From: an uncultured Tateyamaria sp.
GTDB taxonomy: Bacteria; Pseudomonadota; Alphaproteobacteria; Rhodobacterales; Rhodobacteraceae
Length of the DNA stretch: 64,000 bases
Direction: 5' to 3'
Assembly (NCBI RefSeq): GCF_947494755.1
Contig: NZ_CANLVZ010000010.1
Location: 62,001 to 126,000, forward strand
The position numbers and the translations under genes were made by a program. Below the pieces are notes generated by a model. The model was not told the origin of the DNA. It ran no database searches and worked only from the letters and a program-made list of their open reading frames with translations. Shown in pieces: positions 36,519 through 45,971 of the stretch; positions within the stretch are counted from its first letter, which is position 1, and each line of letters starts with the position of its first letter.

Positions 36519-36519
36519 A

Positions 36520-37503
36520 TTATGGGGTGAGCAGGGTATCGAGGGCCGCGTCCAGGTGCGCAGGGTCTGCAATCTGGAGCCGCACGGGAAGTGTGATCAC
36601 CTTGGAGCGGAAGGCGGGCGGCACTCTGACCGCGTCCTTTTCTGTGGTGACCAGCTGTGCGCCGCGCGCCCGTGCTTCGGTTTCCAACCGGGTGAGGAAT
36701 GCAGGCGAGAGCGGCTGGTGGTCTGCCAGATTTTCGGCGCGCAGGAGTGTGGCCCCGAGATCATTGAGCGTGTCGAAGAACTTTTGCGGTCGTCCGATCC
36801 CGGCAAAGGCGATCAGTGGCGTGTCTGTCCAGTCCATCCCGGTCTGCAAAGGGGCCAATGTGGCCTGTACCCGTGGCAGCTTGGTGTTGGGTGCGAAGCT
36901 GGCCTGCGCCGTCGGCGGCCCGATGCTCAGAAGAAGGTCTGCGCGTTGCAGTCCGACATCGCTTGGTTCGCGCAACGGGCCTGCGGGCAGGCACAAGCCG
37001 TTGCCGAACCCGGTTTGGGCGTCTACCACAACGATTGAAAGATCATGGACCAGACTTGGGTTCTGAAAGCCGTCATCCAGCACAATCACCTGCGCCCCAG
37101 CCTTGATCGCCGCTTGCGCCCCTGCGAGGCGATCCCGCGCGACCCATGTGCGCGCGAAGGCGCTGAGCAGTAGTGGCTCGTCCCCGACGTCTTTGGCGCT
37201 GTGTCGGCCCGGATCAACCTCCACCGGGCCTGCAAGGGAGCCTCCATAGCCGCGGCTGATGATGTGCGGGTCGACAAAGCGGTTCCGCAACCGTTCGACC
37301 AGTGCCATGACCGTTGGCGTCTTACCGGTGCCGCCTGCGTTGATGTTGCCGACGCAAATGACCGGGACGGGCAACCGTGCGCGAGGCCCTTTGCTGAGCC
37401 GGTATGCGGTGGCCTTCCCGTAAAGCGCGCCAAGAGGGCGCAGCAATCTGGCCCGCCAATCGCGCGCACCCTGTTGCGAGGTCCAGAATGCCGGGGTGCG
37501 CAT
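36520..37503 (-). CDS. lpxK: Tetraacyldisaccharide 4'-kinase LpxK
   Basis: LpxK phosphorylates the lipid A precursor at the 4' position at the inner membrane. The 327-residue protein has a membrane-associated N-terminal helix and the P-loop [13 protein letters not shown] near residue 55; [12 protein letters not shown] near 140 is the family's second motif. The ATG shares a base with the waaA stop. Together with waaA it forms the lipid A-Kdo block. Confidence 0.94.
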   Translation of the reverse strand: MRTPAFWTSQQGARDWRARLLRPLGALYGKATAYRLSKGPRARLPVPVICVGNINAGGTGKTPTVMALVERLRNRFVDPHIISRGYGGSLAGPVEVDPGRHSAKDVGDEPLLLSAFARTWVARDRLAGAQAAIKAGAQVIVLDDGFQNPSLVHDLSIVVVDAQTGFGNGLCLPAGPLREPSDVGLQRADLLLSIGPPTAQASFAPNTKLPRVQATLAPLQTGMDWTDTPLIAFAGIGRPQKFFDTLNDLGATLLRAENLADHQPLSPAFLTRLETEARARGAQLVTTEKDAVRVPPAFRSKVITLPVRLQIADPAHLDAALDTLLTP

Positions 37504-38723
37504 CAGGTGAGCCCTTGATCGATGCGGTCCAGATGCGCCTGGACCAGCTCGATGATCCGATCAAGCGTGTCTGCCCCCTGGGTCACGACCTCCCATCCGG
37601 CCATGGCCATTTGGGCGGCGTGATCTGGGGCGATCATCTGGATCACGGCGCGGCCCAGGGATTCGGTGGAATTCACGATGCGGGCCGCCCCTGCATTCAT
37701 CAGTCGGGTAAAAGCGTCCACATGTGCGCCCACATTGGGCCCATAGATCATTGCCGTGCCATGGGCAGCCACGGCGTAGGGGTCGATCACCGACTGCCCC
37801 GAGCGCAAGGAACCGCCCAGAAAGGTGACGGGCGCGATCCGCAGCCAGAGGCCAAGGTCTTCGTCATCATCGGCAAGCAGGACCTGGGTGTTGTCATCGG
37901 GCAGTTCACCGACGCTCCACCGGGCGATGCGCAGACCCATCTCCTGGGCGATTTCGGCCAGTTTTTCCTCTTCGCTTTGGTCCGAGAAATGCAAGATCAG
38001 CAACAGCCGGTGCGAGGTTTTCACGGCGATTCGATGTGCGGCCAGAATCGTGCGCCCCTCGTTGATGGCGGCGCGGGCCGCCAACCAGACGGGCCGTCCC
38101 CCCAGGGCTTGCGTCATTTCGGTGATGTCGGTTTCAGCGACACTGAGCGTACGCCCGAACGGATGCAGCGGGGCGGCAAGTTCGATGGCATTGAGCGCCT
38201 GCCCCAGTTGCGCAAGTCGCAGGTGGGCCTGCTGATCGCGTGCGATGACGTGCGAGAATTGGGACAACAGCCGCTTGGGGACTTCGGGCAACCATCGGTC
38301 GCGCCGCCCGTCAAAGCCGTCGCGGGCCGCGTCAATCAGGATCATGCGCGCGCCACTTTCGGCAGCGGACAGGATCAGATTGGGGCGGAAGCCGCCCCAT
38401 GACCAGATCACCACATCCGGGCGCCAGTGTTTGATAAACGCATCCGTAACGACAGGATGATCAGGTGGGACATCGGCATTGATCACCGAGGCTCCGCGCT
38501 GCACCTCAAAGCCGTCGCTTGCGCAGGTCAGGACGATATGGCAGCCATGCCGCATCGTCGCCAGCCGGTGCGCGAGATCGTTCAGAGCGCGGTTGTTGCC
38601 CTCTTCAGCGGCGTGGATCCACACCACTTCGCCTTCGGGGCGGTCTTGCGCGGGCGTATAATCAGGAGGTGCGCGCCGACCCGACAGCGTGCGATAGGCC
38701 GCAAGCCCCAGAGATCCGCGCAT
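37503..38723 (-). CDS. waaA: 3-deoxy-D-manno-octulosonic acid (Kdo) transferase
   Basis: WaaA adds Kdo to lipid A. The 406-residue protein is a GT-B glycosyltransferase: N-terminal acceptor domain ([29 protein letters not shown]) and C-terminal donor domain ([17 protein letters not shown] and YGPNVGAH). The frame extends to 38849, but the ATG at 38723 begins the family-like [15 protein letters not shown]. It ends overlapping lpxK by one base and follows the DUF4170 gene by eight bases. Confidence 0.9.
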   Translation of the reverse strand: MRGSLGLAAYRTLSGRRAPPDYTPAQDRPEGEVVWIHAAEEGNNRALNDLAHRLATMRHGCHIVLTCASDGFEVQRGASVINADVPPDHPVVTDAFIKHWRPDVVIWSWGGFRPNLILSAAESGARMILIDAARDGFDGRRDRWLPEVPKRLLSQFSHVIARDQQAHLRLAQLGQALNAIELAAPLHPFGRTLSVAETDITEMTQALGGRPVWLAARAAINEGRTILAAHRIAVKTSHRLLLILHFSDQSEEEKLAEIAQEMGLRIARWSVGELPDDNTQVLLADDDEDLGLWLRIAPVTFLGGSLRSGQSVIDPYAVAAHGTAMIYGPNVGAHVDAFTRLMNAGAARIVNSTESLGRAVIQMIAPDHAAQMAMAGWEVVTQGADTLDRIIELVQAHLDRIDQGLT

Positions 38724-38731
38724 ATGGGGCC

Positions 38732-38974
38732 TCAGCCCAACTCTTCGGTGGGTGCAGCTGCGTTTTCCTCGTCCCGCAGGCGGTGCAGATGGGCAATGAA
38801 ATACCGCATATGCGCGTTGTCCACGGTGCGCTGCGCTTCGGATTTCCACGCATTGTAGGCGGTGTCATAGTCAGGAAAGATGCCGACCATGTGCAGGTCG
38901 TCCACATTCTTGAACACATTTTTCGAAGGGTCCACCAGTTCGCCACCAAAGACGAGGTGCAGGCGTTGAGACAT
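38732..38974 (-). CDS. DUF4170 domain-containing protein
   Basis: An 80-residue protein of the alphaproteobacterial DUF4170 family (LHLVFGGELVDPSKNVF; VGIFPDYDTAYNAWK; AQRTVDNAHMRYFI). Function unknown. AAAGGAAA precedes the ATG. It lies directly upstream of waaA-lpxK, a position that is usual for the family and suggests a link to LPS assembly. Confidence 0.92.
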   Translation of the reverse strand: MSQRLHLVFGGELVDPSKNVFKNVDDLHMVGIFPDYDTAYNAWKSEAQRTVDNAHMRYFIAHLHRLRDEENAAAPTEELG

Positions 38975-39043
38975 GGGGCGTTTCCTTTGATCGGTTCGGG
39001 AATAAGCGGTGTATCGCGCAGTTTGCGCATATGGCGGCGGGGG

Positions 39044-39829
39044 TCAAGCGCAGTAGGTCTTTAGTCTGGGGGCCAGTGCGCTATGCACGGGCCCGCTGCC
39101 CGCCACCACCCCGTTCAGCGTAGGATGGGGGTTGTTGAATCGTAGGGGCGCGCCGGTCTGGTCCGTGATCGTGCCGCCCGCTTCGGTGATGATCAGTGCG
39201 CCCGCGGCGATGTCCCATTCCCAACTGGGCCGCAGGGTCAGCATTGCATCAAAGCGGCCCTCACCTATCAATGCGAGACGGTAGGCGAGGGACGGGCGGT
39301 AATGGCGGGTTATGTCGGGTATGCCATCGGTCCAGTGTTTGGGGTCCATGATGGGGCGCGCGGCCAGCACAGTGCTTGCAGGGGACATCGCGGCATTGCT
39401 GACCGCAATGGGTTGCCCGTTCAGCGCGGCCCCTGCGCCATGCGCTGCCGCATAGAGCCGATTGCGCAGCGGCAGATACACGACCGCGGCCGTCACCTGA
39501 CCCAGATGGGCGATGGCGATTGAAATCGCCCATGTCCGTGAGCCTTCGACAAAGCTGCGGGTGCCGTCGATGGGGTCGATGATGAACACAGTGTCGTGCG
39601 ACAGGCGGGTTGCATCGTCTTCGGTTTCTTCGGACAGCCAGCCATAGTCCGGGCGCGCCGTGCGCAATGTGGCTGACAGGGCGTCGTTCACGGCCAGATC
39701 CGCCTCGGTTACGGGGCCTGCATCGCCAGGCTTGTCCCAACGCGTCGCCGTGTCACCGGCAAAGCTGGTCGCCACCCGGCCAGCGATCCGCGCTGCGTCA
39801 ATCAAAAGGGGCAGGTCAGCTGCCAGCAA
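39044..39829 (-). CDS. Inositol monophosphatase-family phosphatase (CysQ-like)
   Basis: A 261-residue lithium-sensitive-type phosphatase. Metal-binding motifs: WLSEETEDDATR, DPIDGTRSF and WEWDIAAGALII. The family includes inositol phosphatase and CysQ (3'(2'),5'-bisphosphate nucleotidase). Position next to LPS genes suggests a bisphosphate or sugar-phosphate role; CysQ is plausible. The start seems to be TTG at 39829, within the end of pmbA (14-bp overlap). Confidence 0.87.
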   Translation of the reverse strand: MLAADLPLLIDAARIAGRVATSFAGDTATRWDKPGDAGPVTEADLAVNDALSATLRTARPDYGWLSEETEDDATRLSHDTVFIIDPIDGTRSFVEGSRTWAISIAIAHLGQVTAAVVYLPLRNRLYAAAHGAGAALNGQPIAVSNAAMSPASTVLAARPIMDPKHWTDGIPDITRHYRPSLAYRLALIGEGRFDAMLTLRPSWEWDIAAGALIITEAGGTITDQTGAPLRFNNPHPTLNGVVAGSGPVHSALAPRLKTYCA

Positions 39830-41165
39830 GGGTCATTCCGGGTACAAGCAGCGAGGGCACAACGCGGCTAAGGTAGGTGCGGGCATCATTGGCGGGCACT
39901 ATATTGCGCAGCATCTCGGGCAAGCTGCCCGCAATGGTGCACTCGTTGACCGGATAGGTGACCTCGCCATTTTCGACCCAGAGACCCGCAGCCCCGCGCG
40001 AATAGTCGCCCGTGTTGGGGTTGATGGTCGAGCCGATCATTGACGTCACCAGCAGCCCGGTGCCCATGTCGCGGATCAGGTCGGCCTGGCTCGCGCTGCC
40101 TTGATCCAGCGCCACGTTCCAATTCGAAGGGCTGGGCGGCGCAGAGGTGCCCCGCGCCGCGTTCCCGGTCGAGGACAGCCCGAGTTTGCGCGCTGAGGCG
40201 AGATCAAGAGTCCAGCCCGTCAGGATGCCGTTTTCGACGATGGCACGGCGCCGTGTGGGCAGCCCTTCGCCATCAAAGGGTCGGGTACCCCCTGTGCGGG
40301 GGCGGTGAGGGTCTTCGATCAGGTCCAGCGAGGTGGGCAGCACTTGCTGTCCCAACAGATCGCGCAACCATGAGGCTCCGCGGGCGACGCTGGACCCATT
40401 GGCCGCGGCCAACAGGTGCCCGATCAGCGAGGATGAAATGCGTTCGTCAAACAGGACGGGATAGGCTCCCGTAGGTGGCTTGCGGGCCCCTGTGCGGGCG
40501 ATGGCGCGGGTGCCTGCTTCGTGTCCGATCTCGCCTGGCGCGCGCAGATCACTTTGAAAGATACGGCTGTCCGCGCTATAGTCCCGCTCCATCTCGGCCC
40601 CTGTGCCTGCGATGGCCACACAGCTTGTGGCCCGGTCGGTGCGCCGATAGCCGCCTGAAAATCCGTTCGAGGCGGCCAGCCAGATGTCGCGCGCTCCGTA
40701 AGCGCCGGTGGATTGCTGCACCTGATCGACACCAGCAACGGCCAGCGCGGCGGCTTCTGCGGCCAACGCATCGGCCTGCAACTCTGCCGGGCTGGGTTCG
40801 GCCGTCGGATCAAACAGCTCAAGCGCGTCCAGATCCCAGTCGGTAGCCAATTGGCCGGGATCGGCCAGACCCGCATGCGGGTCCTCGGGGGCTTCGTTTG
40901 CCATGGCCACGGCGCGGGCGGCCATCTCCTCGATCGTGCGGTCCGAGGCGTCTGACGATGACACGTTGGCCTGCTTCTGGCCCACAAACACACGAAGACC
41001 CAGATCAATCCCCTCGGACCGTTCGGCCTGTTCAAGCGCACTGGCGCGCACATCCACCGAGATCGACGTGCCCTGTACCGCCATCGCATCTGCGGCGTCT
41101 GCACCTGCGGATTTGGCCGCGTTGATCAGCCGTTCGGTCAGGGTGGACAGATCAGATGGGGTCAT
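39816..41165 (-). CDS. pmbA: TldD/PmbA-family metallopeptidase subunit PmbA (TldE)
   Basis: A 449-residue protein of the PmbA/TldE type. Typical stretches: ISVDVRASALEQAERSE near residue 30, LGLRVFVGQKQANVSSSD, and the C-terminal VTSMIGSTINPNTGDYSRG. PmbA partners TldD in processing of small peptides (microcin, CcdA); TldD carries the zinc motif and is not in this window. Length is normal. It overlaps the next gene by 14 bases. Confidence 0.93.
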   Translation of the reverse strand: MTPSDLSTLTERLINAAKSAGADAADAMAVQGTSISVDVRASALEQAERSEGIDLGLRVFVGQKQANVSSSDASDRTIEEMAARAVAMANEAPEDPHAGLADPGQLATDWDLDALELFDPTAEPSPAELQADALAAEAAALAVAGVDQVQQSTGAYGARDIWLAASNGFSGGYRRTDRATSCVAIAGTGAEMERDYSADSRIFQSDLRAPGEIGHEAGTRAIARTGARKPPTGAYPVLFDERISSSLIGHLLAAANGSSVARGASWLRDLLGQQVLPTSLDLIEDPHRPRTGGTRPFDGEGLPTRRRAIVENGILTGWTLDLASARKLGLSSTGNAARGTSAPPSPSNWNVALDQGSASQADLIRDMGTGLLVTSMIGSTINPNTGDYSRGAAGLWVENGEVTYPVNECTIAGSLPEMLRNIVPANDARTYLSRVVPSLLVPGMTLAGS

Positions 41166-41268
41166 AAGAACGCTCCGCAGGGTTGCGCATCAGGTAGAGG
41201 TGTCGGGGCTGGGGCGCAAGGGCGCGCGCAGATGCGCCGCCCTTGCCAGTCGGCTCGTGCCCGTTCGT

Positions 41269-42801
41269 TCAGCGAATACGCTGCCCATTGGCCAGCACGT
41301 GACCCTGATCGTTCACTTCGATGCGGGAATTGAGCGTGTCTGCCCCTTCACCGGGCACCGCAAAGAGGCCCATCATCATCCGGGCCCCGATGGCCTGATC
41401 CTCGGGCAACAGGCCCATGTTGACCAGCTTGTCCAGCAGTCCGTTGCCGCCCACAAGTTGCAGATCGATGCCGCCTTCGGGGCGAGGCAGCCCGTCAAAG
41501 GTGGTCAGATCGGTGTTGTCAAAGACGAAATCGCCCGAGCCCGTCAGCTTGGCCCCTGCGGCGTCGATATTGAGCGTGTTGAGCGTCAGCGCGTTCAACT
41601 CACCCGGTACTGCACCGGTTTCTTCGAGTACCTCCGCCTGATCGGCGTCAAGGAGATCAAGCAGCAATTTCGCCTTGCCCGACAGGTCCACCGCGATTGT
41701 GGCGGGTTCTCGGGGCAGTTGCGCGCTTGGATCAAACAGCGACCAGATCACATCGGACATGGTGAAATCGCTGAGGGTCAGGCCAAGGCCGAAATCCTGT
41801 TCATCCTGTGATTTCTGAAGCGGCATCTGGAAGCTGCTGCCCATTTCAGCCGCGTTGAAGGACACGGGCAAGGGAAAGGCTGACACAAGCATGTTGACCG
41901 CCACGTTGCGTTGCACGATGTCATAGGCCAGACCCACCGAACTCATGCTGAAACCGATGGTGGAGCCTTCGGACACGCCATTGATCGTGCCGCTGCCCTC
42001 GGGGCCGTTGAAGGACGCGTCATAGGTCCCGCCTTGCGTCGTGAGGGTGCCTGCGCCGAACAAACCGGCTTTGAGCATGGCATTGAAGTCCTGGGTATCG
42101 ACCCCGAAAGGCATTGCGCCGGTACCGTCGACGCCAACGCCCTCGACTGCACCTGTCACACTGAATGCGCCTTCGCCCGCTGGATCGTTAAAGCTGAGGT
42201 CGTAGTCGATTGACGCAATACTCATCACCTGTGCTATCGATCGGCCATCGCCCGAGGTCGTGTCCGTGGTTATGCCCACCTCGTTCATGGTCATGTTCAC
42301 CTTGGCCACCTGCTCACCAAGGCTCACCCCGTCGACCATCAATTCGGCAAGGTTCACCTGCGCCATCCCCGCCTGATAGACGTAGCGCAGCGCGCTTGGA
42401 TCGCCGGACGCGACATAGCTGTGATCACTCTGGCTGACATCAATTGCCACGTTGATGGTTTCGCCGGTCTCGCTTTGAAACGCTATCGCGACACTGCTGG
42501 TACCCGGCAAGTCGATATCGACGGATCCATCGTCCCTTTCGACAAACTGCATCGTGCCTAGGATGATGCCAGCCGATTCTATTTCATCGGCATCGGCGAA
42601 GTCCATATTCAGGACGACATCGTCGACCGTCAGGGTATCGCCCGCCGCCTCTTCATTTCCGCTCACGCTGTATCCGGACTCTGTCATGTAGGACTTCCAG
42701 TCCGCCCACACATCAGCAGCGGTCAGGTCTGCAAGGGCTGCCGTGGCGGGCAGGCACAACGCAATCGCGGTGCTCTGGATAAGGCGGGACATACGGGGCA
42801 T
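41269..42801 (-). CDS. DUF2125 domain-containing exported protein
   Basis: A 510-residue protein with a signal peptide (MPRMSRLIQSTAIALCLPAT..., cleavage near residue 24). The rest is a long beta-rich region of the DUF2125 family, found in alphaproteobacteria; function is unknown, but the long repetitive strand pattern is compatible with a periplasmic beta structure, possibly lipid-related. GAGGA about eight bases before the ATG supports this start. It is separated from pmbA by about 100 bases. Confidence 0.82.
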   Translation of the reverse strand: MPRMSRLIQSTAIALCLPATAALADLTAADVWADWKSYMTESGYSVSGNEEAAGDTLTVDDVVLNMDFADADEIESAGIILGTMQFVERDDGSVDIDLPGTSSVAIAFQSETGETINVAIDVSQSDHSYVASGDPSALRYVYQAGMAQVNLAELMVDGVSLGEQVAKVNMTMNEVGITTDTTSGDGRSIAQVMSIASIDYDLSFNDPAGEGAFSVTGAVEGVGVDGTGAMPFGVDTQDFNAMLKAGLFGAGTLTTQGGTYDASFNGPEGSGTINGVSEGSTIGFSMSSVGLAYDIVQRNVAVNMLVSAFPLPVSFNAAEMGSSFQMPLQKSQDEQDFGLGLTLSDFTMSDVIWSLFDPSAQLPREPATIAVDLSGKAKLLLDLLDADQAEVLEETGAVPGELNALTLNTLNIDAAGAKLTGSGDFVFDNTDLTTFDGLPRPEGGIDLQLVGGNGLLDKLVNMGLLPEDQAIGARMMMGLFAVPGEGADTLNSRIEVNDQGHVLANGQRIR

Positions 42802-42931
42802 ACAAGAATCCTCAATTCACAATTTGGGTGCATCGTCCGCCGTTGGGCGCACAGCGTCAAGGTCACGGGGTAGACGTAAAGCCCTGCCCAGCCTACCACA
42901 GGGCAAACTGCGCAAGGAGTGGGATAGTTTG

Positions 42932-43684
42932 ATGCAGGATATGTCGGAAAAGTCGGTTTTGATCACAGGTGCCAGCCGGGGTATCGGGGCGGACACCGCA
43001 CGCCTGTTCGCCAAGGCAGGCGCGCAGGTGGCCCTGGTGGCTCGTAGCGCCGAAGCCATATCGGACATCGCCACCGAGATCGGGTCCCAAGCCATCGCGA
43101 TCCCCTGCGACGTCAGCGACTTTGCGGCGGTCGAGGCGGCGGTGGCACAAACGGTGCAGAATTTTGGCGGGCTGGATGTACTGATCGGCAATGCAGGCGC
43201 GATTGAGCCGATCTCGCATATGGCAAGTGCTGATCCGGGTGCCTGGTCTCAGGTCATCGACATCAACCTCAAGGGGGTCTTCTACGGGATGCGCGCGGCC
43301 TTGCCCGTGATGCTTAAGGCGGGGGGTGGCAGTATCCTCACGATCAGTTCGGGCGCGGCCCACGGTCCGGTCGAGGCGTGGTCGCATTACTGCGCCTCCA
43401 AGGCGGGGGCCGCGATGCTGACCGCCTGCGCGCACAAGGAAAACGGCCGCTATGGTATCCGTGCGATGGGCCTCAGCCCCGGCACGGTTGCCACAGAGAT
43501 GCAACGCGAGATCAAGGCCAGCGGGATCAACCCGGTCAGCCAGTTGGACTGGTCCGACCACATCCCTGCGGATTGGGTGGCCAAGGCGTTGCTGTGGATG
43601 TGCAGCGCCGATGCAGATCACTGGATCGGCTCAGAAATTTCGCTGCGTGATCCCGACATTCGCGCGCGGGTCGGCCTCGCGTGA
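42932..43684 (+). CDS. SDR-family oxidoreductase
   Basis: A 250-residue short-chain dehydrogenase. Cofactor motif TGASRGIGADTARLF, NAG motif IGNAGAIEP, catalytic Ser in ISSGAAHG, and Tyr-Lys pair in HYCASKAG. The lack of an Arg/Asp signature clear enough to name NAD or NADP leaves the cofactor open. AAGGAG is 12 bases before ATG 42932 and nine before an in-frame TTG at 42929. Its stop overlaps the crotonase start. Confidence 0.92.
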   Translation: MQDMSEKSVLITGASRGIGADTARLFAKAGAQVALVARSAEAISDIATEIGSQAIAIPCDVSDFAAVEAAVAQTVQNFGGLDVLIGNAGAIEPISHMASADPGAWSQVIDINLKGVFYGMRAALPVMLKAGGGSILTISSGAAHGPVEAWSHYCASKAGAAMLTACAHKENGRYGIRAMGLSPGTVATEMQREIKASGINPVSQLDWSDHIPADWVAKALLWMCSADADHWIGSEISLRDPDIRARVGLA

Positions 43685-44289
43685 TTGAGGCGGACACAGA
43701 CGGGCCGATCTGGACGCTGACAATCAACCGCCCCGACAAGGCCGGCGCATTGACCGAAGAGATGTTGCAAGAGTTGGTCGCGCAGTGCCGCGCAGCCAAG
43801 GACGCCCGCGCCCTGATCCTGACTGGCACGGGCAAGGTGTTCAGCGCCGGTGCGGATCTAGATGCGGCAAAGGCCGGTTTGGCCGTCTCCCCTTTGTGGG
43901 AGGAGTTGTCGGGTGCCATTGCGGCGCTGCCCTGCCTGACAATTGCCGCGCTCAACGGGACGGTCGCAGGGGGGGCAAACGGAATGGTGCTGGCCTGCGA
44001 TATGCGGATCGCCGCCCCCGGCACCAGATTTTTCTATCCGGTGATGCGGCTTGGATACCTGCCGCAACCCAGTGATCCGGTGCGCATGGCGGCGCTGATC
44101 GGGCCCGCGCGGACCAAGATGGTGCTGCTGGCGGGACAAAAGATTGATGCAGCCACCGCCTATCAGTTCGGGCTGGTTGACGAAATCATCGAGGATGGGG
44201 ATGTGACCGGGCGCGCGCGGGTTTTGTGTAGCGACGTGCTGAATGCTGATATGGTGACGGCGCGAACAATCAAGGCGTTGTGCCGCTGA
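43681..44289 (+). CDS. Short enoyl-CoA hydratase/isomerase family protein
   Basis: A 202-residue crotonase-fold protein; most family members have about 255 residues, so the C-terminal trimerisation helices look shortened. Oxyanion-hole regions are SAGADLDAAKAG and GTVAGGANGMVLACD. The two catalytic Glu of classical hydratases are not evident (the second region reads FYPVMRLGYLP), so activity may be isomerase-like or altered. GTG start overlaps the SDR stop. Confidence 0.85.
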   Translation: MIEADTDGPIWTLTINRPDKAGALTEEMLQELVAQCRAAKDARALILTGTGKVFSAGADLDAAKAGLAVSPLWEELSGAIAALPCLTIAALNGTVAGGANGMVLACDMRIAAPGTRFFYPVMRLGYLPQPSDPVRMAALIGPARTKMVLLAGQKIDAATAYQFGLVDEIIEDGDVTGRARVLCSDVLNADMVTARTIKALCR

Positions 44290-44353
44290 CGGACCACCCG
44301 TCCTGCGAGTAGCAAGAAACTGAAAAATGTGATACGATTCGAGGGCGTTTCAG

Positions 44354-44530
44354 ATGGCCCGAGACAACCATATCATACGCCCTGCGCGCCCCACCCGCCC
44401 TGCGAAGGCTGCGCCAAAACCGCTGACCCGCGCGGAACGCGTCGCGTTGCTGGCTGCGTTTGCCTTGGGCAAGGTGGCGCATGATCTTGACAGCAAAGCT
44501 GGCCCACCCCCGATCAAGCCGCGCCGCTGA
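44354..44530 (+). CDS. Small basic hypothetical protein (58 aa)
   Basis: Starts MARDNHIIRPARPTRPAKAA and ends with a Pro/Arg-rich tail (AGPPPIKPRR); the middle (LTRAERVALLAAFALGKVAHDL) is a likely helix. GAGGG lies about eight bases before the ATG, and third positions are G/C-rich. It ends one base before the tail of the split HNH gene. No family recognised. Confidence 0.5.
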   Translation: MARDNHIIRPARPTRPAKAAPKPLTRAERVALLAAFALGKVAHDLDSKAGPPPIKPRR

Positions 44531-44531
44531 C

Positions 44532-44690
44532 CTAACGTTTGCGCCGCTTGCCCGGCACCTTTGAGGCAAAGCCGGGCGGGCGCTTGGCCACCCATTCAGC
44601 GAATTTGGCGAGGCGAGGATGGGCACGCAACGCCTCGGGTGTGGCATAGTCGCGGGCCAGTTCCGTCTCTGTCAGGGTCGCGTGAATTTC
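44532..44690 (-). pseudogene. 3' fragment of HNH endonuclease gene interrupted by the element
   Basis: A 52-codon C-terminal fragment reads EIHATLTETELARD, continues ATPEALRAHPRLAKF and ends KVPGKRRKR. It has no start codon and begins exactly at the inner side of the left terminal repeat. It joins in frame and sense to the N-terminal fragment at 48444-48583, which ends at HHIC; small Rhodobacterales HNH proteins read HHIC-x-x-EIHA from memory, so about two codons seem missing. Confidence 0.8.
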
Positions 44691-44715
44691 CGGCCTTATG
44701 TATCAAACGCACCAA
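44691..44715. repeat. Left terminal inverted repeat of the element
   Basis: A 25-bp sequence CGGCCTTATGTATCAAACGC followed by ACCAA. It is the exact reverse complement of 48419-48443 on the right side. Confidence 0.9.
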
Positions 44716-44748
44716 AACATCTGACACGTGATCCGTTACAACGTTGTC

Positions 44749-45132
44749 ATGACACGCAGATACTTCCGCCCGCTTAAACCCAAGACCGTGATCGACACGC
44801 TGCACTACGTCCGACAGGAAATGGTGCGCGAGGAACGCGATGGGCTAGAGCATGTAGATTACCTTCTTAGGTTATACGGTGCCGAGCCTATGGCGCTCAA
44901 CATGCCAGCAAAGACGCCCAAGGACTTCCGCAAGGGCGAGCTGCGTCGGATGGTTCTTGAAACGCTTAGGAGTGGCCCGCAGACAGGGGCGGACCTTGCG
45001 AATGCGATCCAATCTTGCAAACCCAACCTAACCTATCAACAGGTTTACAGGCGGGTCTACGTATGTCTATGGGGTCTGAAAAAGGCAGGCCGAGTTAGAC
45101 ACACTGGGCGATTTTGGCTAGCGCCCAACTAG
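44749..45132 (+). CDS. Passenger protein with probable winged-helix C-terminus
   Basis: A 127-residue protein of no recognised family, 33 bases inside the left terminal repeat. The C-terminal ~70 residues (ELRRMVLETLRSGPQTGADLA, then LTYQQVYRRVYVCLWGLKKAGRVRH) resemble a winged helix with a recognition helix and wing, suggesting DNA binding, perhaps at the element ends. The start is ATG 44749, or GTG 44728 in frame. It is read inward from the left end. Confidence 0.6.
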   Translation: MTRRYFRPLKPKTVIDTLHYVRQEMVREERDGLEHVDYLLRLYGAEPMALNMPAKTPKDFRKGELRRMVLETLRSGPQTGADLANAIQSCKPNLTYQQVYRRVYVCLWGLKKAGRVRHTGRFWLAPN

Positions 45133-45150
45133 TCTCGCCATCACGCAAGA

Positions 45151-45726
45151 TCAGAACGATCCATTCTTACGCATGTGCAACACATCTAGTCGGCATATAA
45201 ACCTGACAATATCTGGATGAAGACCATGATGCGCAGCTATCTGATCTTCGTCCATCTCCGCAGCTATCATTGGCTCTACCACGCTGTGCGGTAAAATCAT
45301 CTCAGCCGCAGCCAGTAGGCCGTCGTCGTCTGCCGCCACTCTCGGTGTATAGGGCATGTCCACGCTGCTGAGTTCGTCGAATAGCTGTGAGACTGCCAGA
45401 GGTGTAGATGCGTATTTTTCAGGGGGTGTGAAGCAGTGCATCATCTCTTTTACCGCTACAAACTCCTTCCAATGCGGGTGCAAGTCTCGGTGGACGAAGA
45501 CATGTGCTACGTCTGGTTCTTCCCCACTACTCACCAATCTTACAAACATACCATCTATGGGACGTTCAAGCATTTCGACGGATAGATTGATTCGTCCAAT
45601 TGATGAGTGTTCAGATGCCTCGACCGCGTCCCAAATTTCTTGGACACGCATAGCAGCGTTCATCGACCTGCCAGATTTGGCAAGACGATACTTTCGCAAT
45701 TGCTCAGAAATGTGAGAAAACTTCAT
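45151..45726 (-). CDS. IrrE-like protein with degenerate metal motif
   Basis: A 191-residue protein. The middle stretch VAVKEMMHCFTPPEKY resembles the HExxH helix of ImmA/IrrE peptidases, with Lys in place of the first His, and LLAAAEMILPHSVV recalls the AA-x-x-LMP that follows in that family. The C-terminal part (GLHPDIVRFICR) looks like a helix-turn-helix. If so it is probably not an active peptidase. It follows the small protein at 45795-45971 by 68 bases on the same strand. Confidence 0.5.
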   Translation of the reverse strand: MKFSHISEQLRKYRLAKSGRSMNAAMRVQEIWDAVEASEHSSIGRINLSVEMLERPIDGMFVRLVSSGEEPDVAHVFVHRDLHPHWKEFVAVKEMMHCFTPPEKYASTPLAVSQLFDELSSVDMPYTPRVAADDDGLLAAAEMILPHSVVEPMIAAEMDEDQIAAHHGLHPDIVRFICRLDVLHMRKNGSF

Positions 45727-45794
45727 GGTGTGACCCTACAATATTGCTAGGGACGCACCGATCATGTTGTGTTCATCCAGCTACACGGCACTAC

Positions 45795-45971
45795 TTAGCC
45801 GAGTGTGGACGCATCTTCAAGGATTTCAGCGTGTTTAACAATGTTGGCCATGTTCGCATCAACATCAGATGCTTTTTGGCCATCAATGTCATCAACATTC
45901 ATGATAAATTTGATATCACGCACCTCATATCCAGGGTGTTTTTCCTGGAGTGCTGCGAAAAGTTTTTCCAT
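45795..45971 (-). CDS. Small acidic protein with a strong Shine-Dalgarno (58 aa)
   Basis: MEKLFAALQEKHPGYEVRD begins this 58-residue frame; it is acidic, starts with a likely helix and has no known family. AAGGAGG stands at 45978-45984, six bases before the ATG, one of the best ribosome binding sites in the window. It is immediately upstream of the IrrE-like gene. Codon use is A/T-rich like the element. Overlapping plus-strand frames in this stretch are shadows. Confidence 0.72.
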   Translation of the reverse strand: MEKLFAALQEKHPGYEVRDIKFIMNVDDIDGQKASDVDANMANIVKHAEILEDASTLG

